A DNA stretch of 64,000 bases from assembly GCA_037892935.1 (NCBI GenBank), contig JAYXKI010000012.1, positions 496,001 to 560,000 on the forward strand. The letters are read 5' to 3'. The stretch comes from Phlebopus portentosus. Its lineage: Eukaryota; Basidiomycota; Agaricomycetes; Boletales; Boletinellaceae. Below are positions 11,805 through 24,116 of the stretch, piece after piece. The notes beneath the pieces were generated by a model. It worked only from the letters and a program-made list of their open reading frames with translations. It did no database searches and was not told the DNA's origin. Numbering within the stretch: position 1 is the stretch's first letter; the number at the start of each line of letters is the position of its first letter. The position numbers were made by a program, and so were the translations under genes.

Positions 11805-13957
11805 ATGTCAGGTCCTCGAGAAACAGTTGATTACGATATCCCTTCCTACGTCACTGACTTTTCCGCTTACTTTGATCACTCAGACTTTCGATTGGAGTGC
11901 CAGGCAGTCGGCGGGTTTGCAGATGTCTATTCCAACGTGCTCGGTATTCAGAAATTTGCGGTCAAGGTGCTTCGTCCGTGGATTCGAACGGCCACAATGA
12001 AGAAGGTAATTCCGATTCATTTTTATACCAAAGGTTTCTGATGATCCATCCAATGTGGCAGGATTTTAATTTCGAGCTAAGCTCTTGGGTAAAACTTGGA
12101 GAGCATACGAACATCCTCAAGTTTGTCGGAATATGCTACACGACGCTCTTGTCGGAGGTTCCGCAACCTTGTCTGCTTTCATTCTGGCAAGAGAATGGAC
12201 AACTCGGCATTTACTTGAAGAGTAAACCAAATGTAGATCTACTGGAAATCGTGGGCCACTTTTACGTGCATTCACGTGTGCTCATTTTGACAATGATGAA
12301 AGATTCGAGGAGTCTTTGCGGGTGTGAAACACATGCACGGAAAAGGAGTTATTCATGGTGACATTCGTGGTGTAAGATGCTGTATATTCTGTTCCCAAAC
12401 TACAGCGATTGACGAGCACGGAACAGGGAAATATTCTGGTTTCGAGCTCGGGCATTCCGCTCATCGCAGACTTCGGTCTGTCAAAGCTAATCGGCCGCGA
12501 ATCTTCAATATCAATCGGTGCCGGTACGACTCGATGGATGGCACGAGAGCTTCTTCATACAGACCCGTCATCACTCGGAACAGGGATAAGCTACAGGAGA
12601 TCGAAAGCCAGCGACATATGGGCATTAGGGATGACAATTTTGGTACGGACTGATGTGATGTTGACTTTCAGCACTTGTTGATAGACCTCTAGGAGCTCCT
12701 TTCTGGTCAGAAGCCATACTGTGACTATGCAAATGAGTGGCACATTCCTCAAGTCATATTTCGAGGGGAGAAGCCGAGATTCCCCGGTGTCTTTCATGAG
12801 AGCTGGGCATCTTTTGAGGACATACTCCTAGAGATATGCAAAACTTGTTGGGTGGACAATCCTTCTGAACGCCCCACGATAGAGAGGCTATCTGATGATC
12901 TCGAGTGAGCTGCAAACGCGATCTTTTATTGCACAAGTTGACTTAACATTCCTATTCAGGGACCTGCGCGACTTCGGGATTATCCAAATCAGTGAGGATA
13001 CTAGCTCCAATGATTCGTCCGCAACTCCACGAGCACGACCTCAAGACGACCATGCGCAGCTATTCGATAGTATTGAAGCTCTTAGTCTATCTGATCGAGA
13101 TGGTACTTTCAGCAATTCTGGGTTCTGTGGATCTCAGCCCAATAACCGAGACGCAGACCGAGCAGCCGAACAAGGTACAGCGAATCATCCACCATCGAAT
13201 TCCCAAATCGCGGATCCCAACTGCGGTTTCGAAGAAACCAAGAATCGGTTGTCGGATGGTTACAAGATATGTACGCCTTGGTAATTTCTCATTAACCATC
13301 GCTTATACTCATTCTTCCTTCCAATAGCGTATATGACAGCCTTTTCCAATCATCTAGTCGCCTCCAAGCGACTCAGAAAGCATGTGTTTAATTGTCGCTC
13401 CGAAGGCCCTCCGCATGCTCCGAGGTGGTACGTGTCAATTTCGGGTGCGTATTCCATATCGTTCCTTTATTCTATTCGTTTCTCTGAAACGTAGAAGTTG
13501 AAGACCTGTTATATGGGGAAGCATTTGGCCCTAGTAAGAAGCTTGCGCAAGAAGAAGCAGCAAAAATAGCGTTCGTTGCCATAGGTTGACCTAAACTCGT
13601 TTCTCTTAGATGACCGAGTTCACCGACGTGACTCTTTTTCCGTTAGAAAACGAAGAAATTGGTCCAGAAGTACCATATCTTCCCATTTTCTTGAACCGAT
13701 TGAATGTCCGTGGATTGCAATGCCATGCCCAATTCCGATGGAAGTCGGAACGCTCCATTGGAAAGCAATGCGGAGAATGGGTTTCCACACTCTACTGTGA
13801 GCTATTCATTGAAAACTGAAATTTTATTTTCAAAGGCACGACTAATGTCCGGCTAGGGAAGGGAATAGCGGTCGGACGAGGTAAAGGAAGGTCAGAGCGC
13901 TGTGCGCAGGGAGAAGCTGCGAGAGCTGCCCCTTTGAATCAAATATTGTTATCTTAA
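11805..13957 (+). CDS. Kinase-dsRBD fusion protein, gene C
   Basis: Starts MSGPRETVDYDI at 11805. The kinase has AVGGFADVYSNV, FAVKVLRPW, GEHTNILKFVG, GVIHGDIRG, an intron, then GNILVSSSGIPLIADFGLSK, TTRWMARELLHT and ASDIWALGMTIL. The C-lobe holds SGQKPYCDYANEW and ends NPSERPTIERLSDDLE. A Ser-rich linker leads to dsRBD1: SYMTAFSNHLVASKRLRKHV, a GPxH turn in RSEGPPHAPRWYVSIS, and helix 2 SKKLAQEEAAKIAF. dsRBD2 starts YLPIFLNRLNVRGLQ and ends CAQGEAARAAPLNQILLS with the stop at 13955. The join between the two dsRBDs (near 13580-13610) needs an unusually short intron and is uncertain. Catalytic Lys, Asp, Asn and DFG are all present. Confidence 0.78.
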
Positions 13958-14862
13958 CAATTATTTTTTTGGGTTCCCGCATTTACAAATCTTGTCCCTG
14001 GATGTCCCTGTTACAAGCGAAATTAGATATGTCCAGTCCACACTTTGGTCCGCAAAGTAAAACTGAGGCCCTGGCAAATTCATAAATATATGTACACCTT
14101 ATTTTGAAATCCTCAGGTCAAGAGGCCTTGACGTAATTCCTCTGAGAAGGGGCTTCTGGTGTCCTAATCCGGTTCTTCAGGCACACAACGTCACCGTTAC
14201 TCCATCTACAAGTACACACTCCGATCAGACACTGCAACTCGGTTGGCTTACGAAGTCGAGCCAACCTAAGTAGATATACAAGGTTAAAGAACACAATATT
14301 AATGGCTGTGGATTTGGATATTTGGGTCACTTCAGGGCCACTTCTAAACGCGTCTTGAAAAAAACGAGCTTCGTTGGCACTGCCCCCTCGTAAGAATCCA
14401 GGGTCGACACAGTGTGGGCACATGCTGGGCCTTGTTGGCGCCTATTCAGAGTTCAATTGCAGTTCAGTGTATCATTGTATCTCCGCCTTGATGTACGTAG
14501 GGTCTATCGATTTCATTAGAACTGACCTTTAAATTTTGAATCGGAGATTTATCGGCGTATAGATAGCTTCATTTGGATCGGTGATCGGCAACTTCCAATT
14601 ATATACCAGGGTGTGTCACTGGATTCATCGTTCGTTCTCATCCAACTTGTCCAGAAACCAGAATCGTGAGGTTGTCTCATAAACACCTTTCTTTCGTATG
14701 ACCAGCAAGGTGGTCTCCTTATCGTGATTAGCATTTACCTATACTTCTGTCTGCTTAAATCTCGCTTGTTCTCCTTCGTAACGCGCGATCGAGGTCTACA
14801 TTTAACTTCAGCTCCGTTTTCCCGCACTAAGCACAATACCAAGCCGCTACCACCACCTCGAA
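13958..14862. other. Intergenic stretch between kinase genes C and D
   Basis: About 900 bases without a supported gene. A minus frame of 101 codons (14118-14423, starting MCPHCVDPGFLRGG) is uninterrupted and identical in copy 2. The whole area is near-identical between copies, so this is no evidence of selection. No domain is recognisable in it. Confidence 0.4.
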
Positions 14863-17196
14863 ATGGGCTCACCACTAGATGATTTTGACCTCGCCGCGCT
14901 GGTAAACAATATTACCGACAGTCTCGGCGTGGACACACCGCCCGTGTCCTCATCTCCAACAGCTGGCTTTACTTTGCATAAGGCCACAATGGGACGCGCC
15001 CCTGTTCTAGTCAAAGTCTTCAGTGGAGTCCCGCAAGGCTCTTTGACTCCAAGCGAAAGCAGAAAAGTATCTAAAGTGAGCGTCTTTTTAAGAATACCTA
15101 GGCACAACTCATATGTTCTATTGTAGGCCTTTCTCTCTGAACTTGGATCCTGGAAGTTCCAATTCAGTTTAAAGTCCTTCGTAAATATCATCGGGTACAG
15201 TGAATACGTTGATAGTATATTGCCAAGCCCTGTATACGAGCAAACAGAATTGGCAAGGAGGCACCTGAAGAAACAAAAAGATGTGGACCTCTTGGGATTT
15301 GTTCGTTTTCTGGTGTATGTCGATCTCGAGGCCTCGAATTGATCTTTCGCAAATAGATCCAAAAGATAATCGAAGGCGTAGAGATTATCCATCGAAATAA
15401 TGTTGCGCATGGAGACCTCAGAGCCGTCCGTATAAATGATTTGTGCGTCGCCGCATTGTCTGAGTTTTCTCACAGGACAATATTCTTGTTGATTCCTTCG
15501 GTTTTCCGCGGATATGCGATCATGGACTGACGCGGATTATCTGCTTGCTGGACAAACACAAGCTTCGAGGCAAAACGGATGTTGAGCCAGCCATGAGGTG
15601 GATGCCTCCGGAGTATCTTCACCTTGACGATGATGCTCCGTTTATCCTAAGCAAGCAAGGCGATATCTGGTCTTTGGGAATGACAATTTTTGTAAGTTTT
15701 TGATGCCTCGACGCCGTTCTGAATTATTGCACTGCTGTACAGGAATTATGGTCTGGTAATATGCCGTACTATGGAACTCCGGTGGACAGAGTCGCAGGCA
15801 AAATACGTCGAGGAGAATCTCCCATCTTCCCGAAAGTCCTTTTACCCGGTCTAGAAAGCCTGAGAGAAGCGGTCTCCTTCTTGTGCGGTTTGTGCTGGAA
15901 GTCTAACCCTGCAGACCGCAGAACAGCTCCAGAACTTACTCATATCACACAGTTAGTCGTCGATGTTTCAATCTGGTTCTGCATCTTCATTTAACTTTGT
16001 CGAACAGAGAGCTGAGAAAAGGGAATGGGATTCCTTCCATTATCAAAGAATATGAGATGGGGAATAAACGCATGCCGTTCACTTCCAAGGAGGGCTCGAC
16101 GACAAATTCATCCACATTCGCATCTCCAGGAACTCGGACATTTGAAGTTCAAAGCTTCAAAAGTCCTTCGGACGGATACGATTCGGGTTATAACACTACT
16201 TCAGGTACTGATTAAGCGTCCAACTTGTCCTTCATCGCCACCTCACAATACTTTGTAATCTCCATACAGAACCAGATCCTTCCAGAAGGAACGAGGTGAA
16301 GACGGAACCGAGCGAAGTCGAGACGTCAGTGTCGGGTTGGTCCCATTCCGGTCCGCCACAAGGTTGGCCTACAAATGTGCCCGCTCCTCCGCAAGCAGTA
16401 CGTGGTATCGAGCCCGTCCATCAGGCCAAGCTCGATCAGCAAATGGGGAGTTCCACTCAAACACCGTTTAGCGCGTTTCCGCCTCCACCGTCTCCGGATT
16501 CTCCTTTGGGCTCTATTAACTGTAACCTCGTTTCATTCCACTAACTTTGTTCTTATACTCATTCATTCGCGCGCAGCGTGGATGACAGCTCTGCTGAACT
16601 ATAAAGCCAAACACAAGTTATCCTCGTTAGATATCAAGAGGAAATCGTCTGGTGAGGACCACCAACCAACTTTCACGACGATTTGCAGAAGTATGCACGA
16701 CGATCCATCGCGATCCTGTACATATGAACTGATTTGTTCAATTTTAGTCGATGGAAAGGAATACGCACGCTGTACGGATGCAAAGAGAAAAGGTGCCGAT
16801 GAGAAGGCAGCCCGGGATGCATTGACTAAACTCTGTAAGAGTGCAATAACATATGAAACATTTTTAACCACTGATTGTTATTTAGATGAAGAGAATCCAT
16901 CATTGGCGATTGAATCGACTCCTTCCTATCTATCGGTTTTCAAAAGCTATCTGGCAGAACATGACTTGACGGATCGTATCGAAATGAGGTACGTCGCGAT
17001 GGGAGAAGATCATAATCTAACCTGGTCGTGCCACTTATACAGTACGTCTCCTTTCTTCCGAGCAATTCGGAGTAGAAGGTGTTAATTTCTCATGGAAGGA
17101 GACGGAACGTCACTCGCGACTGGACAAGCCGCATCTAAGCAGAAGGCAGCAGAGGTCGCGGCAAGAAATGCGGCGACAAACTGGAACTCCAGATGA
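14863..17196 (+). CDS. Kinase-dsRBD fusion protein, gene D (atypical DHG kinase)
   Basis: Starts MGSPLDDFDLAALV after a good AAATGG context. The kinase N-lobe is divergent: no clear glycine loop (HKATMGRAP), but VLVKVFSG supplies the lysine. The catalytic loop VAHGDLRA continues as DNILVDSFGFPRICDHGLTR after an intron, so the DFG motif reads DHG. MRWMPPEYLHL and QGDIWSLGMTIF mark the activation segment and helix F. A proline-rich linker (PPPPSPDSP) follows. dsRBD1 runs from AWMTALLNYKAKHKLSSLDI, with GEDH in place of GPxH, to VDGKEYARCTDAKRKGADEK. dsRBD2 has SYLSVFKSYLAEHDLTDRIE and GDGTSLATGQAASKQKAAEV, with the stop at 17194. The kinase may have weak or altered activity. The frame is broken in copy 2. 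Confidence 0.76.
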
Positions 17197-17479
17197 AACG
17201 TACTCATTTCTTTGTACCATACTTTAGGTAACACTACGTTTGCGTGTACTTGTCCGTATTCAGTATTTTGTCGAGTCTCTTACACTCATTAATTTACATG
17301 TACGTATGATCGTCGAAGTGTCTGTCACACGGATACCTATTGTTGCCCCTACTGGTGATGTCGTCAAATTAGCAGATCACGTGCTTAGTGATGGTCCACG
17401 CGATTTATTTTGGAGTCGCTGGCCGTTCTTTTGAGCTCGTAAAGTCATGGCGGTCTAGCTAGCGAATGCTTTCTCTCTT

Positions 17480-20400
17480 ATGACAGACTTCAAGTGGACG
17501 CATTACTGGAAGCAGATTCAGGCGGCTCTCATAGCTGGTCACTGGAATTCATCTTGTCCAGGAAAGACACCCAATGGCACCTTGCTGCCCTGGTCTGAAC
17601 TCTTCCGCAAAGCCAAGAAACATTCAAAGCATTCAGGTATTTGAAGATGTTGTTTTTCGCCGTGTTGAAGCTCTGATTCTCTGCTTGCTTGGATGTCAGA
17701 TGTGCCGGAGGCGGCGCTTCAAACTTATTTTCTCTCGTTACTGTTAAGCACCACAAAGGCTGCTGCGCGCGATGTCGAGGAAAAGAGCCAAGTAGATGGT
17801 GATGGTTTTGGTTTGGGAGATGAATGTGTCCTTCTGGAAGAAAGATGCGAGGATGCGTTGAAAGTCTACGAAGACCTGCAACAGTTAAATTCTTCAGACG
17901 AAGTACGTGTCAATCCTAGATGTTTTGCCGGGGTGATTCTCAATATCTGGTCCTCCAGTATGTAAGGCAAGCATTGGCATATTTCGCGTACGCTCTCAAT
18001 CGGCCTTCGGAATGTCTTGAATACGTCTCAGGTGTCGCTTTCGGAGAGCAGCTGCTATCCTCGAACCCTAGTATTTTCGTCACGTCCGAAGATGAGAAGA
18101 TAGAGAGATTGTCACAACGGTCAAGTCATTCAGCACCTGTGGAAGTTTCGGATGACAGCGTTTGGGTATTCATGGAGGCGCTTCGTAGTGCCTGTCTGGA
18201 AGGCAAGTGATTCAATCTTTCCCCTGACAATTTAGCAACCTGATGGGTTTTGATTTGTAGGCATGGCTCATGAACGTATATCTCCAGGTTCTCCCTCTCA
18301 AGCTTTAGCCTCTTATGACAAGGGAGTTCATCTTCTTCAGGCATTCTCTGTTCCGAAATCTCCTCCACCTCGTGCAGGCAGGGCAAGCTTTGAATCTTTC
18401 AACAAGTACACCGAATTATGGCGGTGGACCGAGCGGCTCTTGTGGCGCAGTGTCATTCTCTCTGCACAACACAGGAGTATCGAATCAATTATGCCTCTCT
18501 TCCAAACCTACACCTTCCACAGCGTACACTGGCCTCCTAGTTTTCAGCCAGATCACCGTTCAACAATATTAACGTTTTATTTACGTGCGCTTATTCTACT
18601 TTCGTCTCAATCAAACCAGTATCAAGCAAAAGCTGCTTGGACTCATGAAATGCGCAATGTGGTACACGAGTACCGCGCGGTCTTGGGCGCATCAACGCAT
18701 TTCCCGACCGCTGGTGAACACAACGTGCTTGTGGAAGAATTCGTTGATTATTGTGTTGCTGGTTGGGAGGCGGGTGGAGCAGTATCGGAACAAGCCTCTT
18801 GGGTAATTGACGTACGTTATTCTCCTCGACTGAGAGGGTAGGTCACTTAATCCAACTTGTTCGTTTTCGAACTTTTTGAAGGTTTTATGGTGGGCGACTC
18901 GACTCACTTTCAATTCACCGCGTGTGTTGCGACATATGTTCCGGCTGCTTCATGTGTCTGGCGACAATGAGCTAGCGAAACGCGTCTTACGCTTGTACGT
19001 GCAAATTGTCAGGAAGGCTCGCGAGACTGGCACAATGAATGACCAGGGTGAGGACACTCACGACACTTCGACAACAGAATTGGATGTGCGATGGGTACAA
19101 ACGCTGATTCAGGGTGCGCGGATGTTGTGTAGAATTCCAGGGGGTGTCAAAGAGGCTCGTGAAGCGGCCGAACTCGTGGCATATGCACGAGATCGTGTTG
19201 CAAATTTGAGTGACGAGCTCGTAGCAAGTGTAGACCTCGCCGACGGTATTTGCATAGCTGTTCTTGCAATAAGAGGTATCGCTTGTGTATTTTCTCTTAT
19301 GGACCACATACTGACTGTTCCTTAGAACAAGAGCCTACGACGAGAGGCCCTCTATTGTCCATTTCTGTTGATTTGCTGCTGCGCGCGGTTGAGCGGAATC
19401 CGACGCCTTCTGCATGCTTCCATACCGCCATCGCGCTCTCCCGTCCCATTCCTGAACGGAATCTTCAGAAAGCTGTCGAGCTGTGCCGACGAGCTGTGGA
19501 AGCAGAGCCAAAAGATGTACGGTTTTGGCATCTTCTTGCACTTCTCGCTGCCAAACAAGGGGAATGGAAGAAGGCAGAAGGTGTTTTACAGGCTGCTCTT
19601 GAGATCGTAGAAGATGTAGAATTTCGATCACAGGAAGAAGAAATAACAAGAAACGGGGTAGTTTCTAGAGATTTCGCGGCTACAAATGGACACCAGACAC
19701 CTACTTCTACCATACCTTACCCCGAAGGCAATGGAATAAACGGTTCGGCTGTTCGAACAGATTCCCTACCGGATACTTTGATTGATCCAGATGCCCGATC
19801 CCTTCCACCTGCCGCGAGCCTTTTGCAGCCTATACCAGATCACCCTCCTCCGACTCGACGTCAGCTTTTCGAGCATGTCCTCCAGTTAAGAATGACGCAA
19901 ATCGCCATTGCGGAGCTTGTCGAGGGTCCGGAGAGTGTTGAAGCATGTTGGCTGGAAGTATTTGAGTGGTATTCCCAAAGACGGGATACGATCCCGCAAG
20001 TCGGTAAGTCCATATCGCGCGGTGTCTACAGAGTTTCTATCTCAACATGTTAAATTGCAACAGGCTCAACAAGACCTTCTTCGGATGCTCGTCGTACTCC
20101 CACTCCTGCATACGCTGAAAGCGCAGCGCGTGGATCTTTGCAGGCACCAAGTGAAGTCGCGGAAGGGTCCTCGCTCAGTGTTTCAAACAATCAGTCTACT
20201 GCTTCTACATCAGTGGAAACTGTCACGGTCCGATCACCTATTCGTTCTTCAGCGGATCGAGCCACGGAAGTGGTTCAATCGGGGAGAAGGAGCAAAGAAA
20301 GAAATTCCACCGAATCGCAGAACAGCGATCGTGACAAGAAAGGAAAACGAGTACAACGGATGCTTAAAAATCAGGTGCACAAGCAACAGGCTCGGATGCA

Positions 20401-21285
20401 CACGATATCAAGGAAGATTGGACATGGGGTCGTGAAGGGCAGTATGAATTTGTACCGGTCAAATTCTGCTCCAGGTATGAAAGTCTTCTGTGACCAGCCT
20501 TCAACTCCGTGTCTCTTACACGAACGTTCTATCAGATCTCCATTCAATGTTAGTGCATGCGGGTCCTTATCAGGCTTCATCTATACACTCTCGAAGGCGC
20601 ATCTCATTCAGCTCAAGGGTACCTCGGTCAGAGAGAGGGCGCGAAGCATACTCTCCACCACCATCCCCACCTCCGCCTGCTCTTCTTCCCACGACCACAC
20701 AAGAGAGTTCACACAGCATTGGAAACGCTCGAGAAAGAAGACTACTCAGTGACTTATGGTTGATGTCGGCGGCGACGTTTAGGCGCCTGGAGAAGATCGA
20801 TCAAACACGAGGCGCTATCCAGGAAGCAGAGACGCTCGATGAAGAGAATGAAGCTGTGTGGGTGCAGGTGTGTGAGAAGTTCCCTCTGGCTTCTTAAGTT
20901 ATTGACAAGTACTGCCCTGCAGCTGGGTCTGTACTTCTCTGCACAGGGCGAAGAGAGCAAGGCGATTGAAGCCTTTCAGAAGGCACTGTTCATATCACAA
21001 GATGACGTACCCGCCACTATTCATCTCTGCAACTTATATCTCACTTCCCGATCACCTCTCATCCGATCCGATTCGTACGGTGCTGTAGATATCGCTGTCG
21101 GAATGTTGGAAGCAGTTACTCGAGGATCGGGCTGGGATGTAGCGGAAGCGTGGTATCTGTTGGCTAAAGCTTACAATATTCAAGGCCGAAAAGACCGTGA
21201 GAGAGAATGCCTGATGTTCGCTCTTGGACTCGCGGAAGTACGTGGTGTACGTGACATAGGCACCGCCATTGGCTGGTCCCTGTGA
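17480..21285 (+). CDS. TPR-repeat protein related to Ypp1/TTC7 (PI4-kinase scaffold)
   Basis: Large multi-exon gene starting MTDFKWTHYWKQIQAALIAG. Helical-repeat segments are seen at RHMFRLLHVSGDNELAKRVL, at KAVELCRRAVEAEPKDVRFW with a following GEWKKAEGVLQAALEI, and at LGLYFSAQGEESKAIEAFQK. The last exon, ending RDIGTAIGWSL, has AEAWYLLAKAYNIQGRKDRE. These match the order of the Ypp1/TTC7 family, which with Efr3 recruits the Stt4 PI 4-kinase to the plasma membrane. A Ser/Arg-rich low-complexity segment precedes the last TPRs. The assignment rests on the TPR tail and overall build, so a more distant TPR protein remains possible. Copy 2 carries several frame-breaking changes. Confidence 0.72.
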
Positions 21286-21944
21286 ATTCTTATCCGCGGA
21301 TGGTATATTACACTACTGGCTTCGGAACGATACCAAAGTGAGTAGCGTCCCTGAACCTGTGTACACTGGCAGATGCGAATACTCACATTTGCTTTAGAAT
21401 TCTATAATGACACCTAATTTGATACTTGATTGCATCAACGCCTCGTTACTACCGAACTTAGTGCAGTACTTATCATATCGGATCACTAGACTTTGTTGGC
21501 AGTATAATTCATCAAGGAAGGAACGTTCGAGAATGGAAAGAATCTAATTTCGTCCAAACTCCCGTGGCTTGCTTCTAGGATCAAAGGTGCATTATCCTCA
21601 TGTCCGAGTGACTATTGACGCCCAGTGCTTGGGTTCGAGAAGCTCTGGTCCTTAGAAAGCAGTGCGCTGATTTGGGGTGCTTGACAATGACTAGTCAATA
21701 TCACCGAACTCATCAAATTTGTTTCGAAGTCGGCTTCGATCGGTCTGGCTACTGCTGTTTTGCTTACCGCACATGCAGTGGGTTATGGACGTAAAGTTAC
21801 TTGGTCTGTACATGTTTGCTTGGGCGTCCAACGCCAGGGCGGCCAGCACCGGTTCTAATTCAAGTATGTCAACATCAGATCAGCGTCTCTTCAGGCAAAT
21901 GTATATATTCAAAGACTCAGAAACAGTTCTGACCTATCATCGTT
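21286..21944. other. Intergenic region upstream of kinase gene E
   Basis: About 660 bases. An open plus frame (21719-22030) contains a hydrophobic run (RSVWLLLFCLPHMQW) and overlaps the gene E start in another frame. I could not link it to the kinase and see no other feature. Confidence 0.4.
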
Positions 21945-24116
21945 ATGATGGGTCACGTCGCTCACCCTGCTCTTTCCCAATTCCCGTACGCCTTCGATTA
22001 TACGAACCGACTGACGAAAGAATCATGTGAAAGGAAGGGCTATGGTGGTTTTGCCGATGTATATCAATTCCGCAATCCTCGAAACGGATTGCTTTATGCG
22101 GTCAAAGAAATTGTAAATGCTCCGCGTAGTCTTACATTGCTTGAGGTGAGCGATTGCAATCGCGGATGCTTGTCAGGTATCGCTAATACGATTGTAATAT
22201 CAGGTAGCAAAAATAGAATATGACATATGGCACCGTCTTAGACATCCGAATATTCTTCAATTAGAAGGAATATACTTGGCGCCTCATACTCCAATTCCCA
22301 GTTTTGTTACTCGTTGGCAAGAAAACGGGCGCGTCAAGAATTATGTTCAAGGCAAACCCGAAACGGATTTTCTCGGTTTGGTAAGTATTTTATCACAGTT
22401 GGGTTTCGATTTCTGACCATTTCTGTCTAGATAGAGGACGTAGCAGAAGGCGTCACCTATCTTCATGGCAATGATATTATTCACGGAGATCTGCGGGCCG
22501 TGAGTACACGTTCTCCAAAATGTCATGAATCATGACACTCTTTTCCTTTAGGCCAACATCTTGATATCAGACGATTGTCGAGCACTAGTTACGGATTTCG
22601 GAATTTCTAAACATGATCCTGGTGATGGAATCACACTCTCTCGAGCTCGCCAAGGAAACTGTCGCTGGATGGCTCGTGAGTTCTTCGTGGCTGGTACCGC
22701 TCGTCGGTCCAAGGCAAGCGATATCTGGATGTTTGGTATTGTTATGCAGGCAAGTTGCATCGTTATTGCAACAAGTTCGGTATTTACCACAACCGTTGTT
22801 AGGAGATACTCTCTGGGAAGAACCCATATTATTACATAAGCAATGAACGGCTCATCGAGAGTATGATTGAAAATGGGGAGCTCTCTGAGTTCCCAAATGC
22901 TCAGCATACCTCATGGAGAAAATTTGACGATCCTGTACAAGAGCTTAGGCTGCGTTATTGCGCATCAGAGCCAACAGATAGACCAACGATTACTTCAGTA
23001 CTTCAAGACATCAGGAAAGTCCTCTTCAATGTTGCTAGTTTCGAACTTGCATTTACAGACCTCCAGAACATTGAGGAACAGGTTTCCGAATATTTCCTCC
23101 TTTGAGAATGTATTAAATATAAACTCTGGATCATCTGCGACGTTTGTTGAAGGGAATGTGTCGACTAGTGCTCGTTCAGAAAGTGCATCAGAGACCGATG
23201 AAAGCACGATACGTCTTTCGGAAGGTTTCTCCTATCTGAACTTATCAACAAACTCTAGAACTTCTAGTGCCGACAGTTCTAGAACAAGCACAAGTCCGAC
23301 CCGAGGATCTGCGACCTTGGCATCCAACGCGGCTCTAAATGGTTCGGGCACCACCAGTCCGAGACGCTTGCAAGATCGGAACGAAAGAAATATGAACCCA
23401 GGAAGCTCACATGGTAACGGTGAGCAATCGACGCCAAATTATGTGACGAGTGAGTCTTGTTCAATAATGTATGCATTCATGGCAGAACTGACCAATTCGT
23501 GTGATTCAGTTGATCTCGATAATGAACTACACAATTATATCGCGCGCAAGGGACTGACCTCCCGGTTTACTGAGACTCAGTATCCGACCGGTCCCGATGA
23601 AATGAGGACGTGGCATTATGTAATGAAATGTCAATTATTTTAGCCCTTGTCCCGGCTGTCCGTCTGTCTAACTCGAGTTTTTCTTTTGTCGGCAGTGGAT
23701 GGTAAAGTCATAGCCACAGCCAAGGCACGCCAGCTTAAACAGGCAAAAAAAGAAGCAGCGAGGATAGCTCTCGCAAGATTACGTTCGAGTCTCCGTTTAT
23801 TCAGAAGCCGCTCAACGTATTGATAAAGCAAACAGACAGCGATACTAAACCACCTACTCCTGTGAGCAACCCCTCCCAATCAAGTAGTCCACCCGAACCG
23901 GACACGTACCGAAAGGAAGGATTACCTCATAATCCCACATGGATTTATACCCTTTACAGTTGAGTAGTCTTCGGTTCTGAGGGTGTCTGTCACAGCTGAC
24001 GGAATATGTTGATATTCGAAGATAAAGGAAGGATGGTGGAAGGACGCGGAAAGAATAAGACCGAGGCTAGACAAAACGCGAGGTTCCAACTCACTTTATC
24101 CCCAAGCCGTTCTTAG
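21945..24116 (+). CDS. Kinase-dsRBD fusion protein, gene E
   Basis: Starts MMGHVAHPALSQ. First exons are 21945-22145, 22204-22380 and 22431-22499, with the fourth starting at 22552. The kinase has KGYGGFADVYQF, LLYAVKEIV, LRHPNILQLEG, DIIHGDLRA, an intron, ANILISDDCRALVTDFGISK, CRWMAREFF and KASDIWMFGIVMQ. The following intron has a GC donor (CAG|GCAAGT). The C-lobe ends TDRPTITSVLQDIR. A long Ser/Thr-rich linker leads to dsRBD1, with LHNYIARKGLTSRFTETQYP and DGKVIATAKARQLKQAKKEA. dsRBD2 has EGLPHNPTWIYTLY and MVEGRGKNKTEARQNARFQL, and stops at 24114. Its last 21 bases overlap the 3' end of the convergent glycohydrolase gene. Near 23050 a GTCCTC donor is needed to keep the frame. Confidence 0.78.

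Larger units (their letters stand above)
1..23793. repeat. Copy 1 of a large direct repeat (period about 40.2 kb)
   Basis: The sequence from base 1 onward recurs from base 40150 in the same orientation, gene for gene, up to the window end. The offset is 40149 at the left, 40200-40203 between 5.6 and 13 kb, 40212 between 14 and 18 kb, and 40207 from 19.9 kb on, so length differences are small indels. Between 5.6 and 13 kb only a handful of differences are visible. Copy 1 keeps open frames and consensus splice sites in nearly every gene and is the better copy. The match starts at the window edge, so its true left end is not seen. Confidence 0.97.

Noticed and set aside
14847..15473. 208-codon minus frame across kinase gene D
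   Set aside because: It lies antisense to well-supported kinase exons and introns and has no domain; a shadow frame.
404..24116. HGD instead of HRD taken as a sign of dead kinases
   Set aside because: The catalytic Asp, the following Asn, the DFG Asp and the beta-3 Lys are present, and HGD is common in fungal TKL-like kinases.
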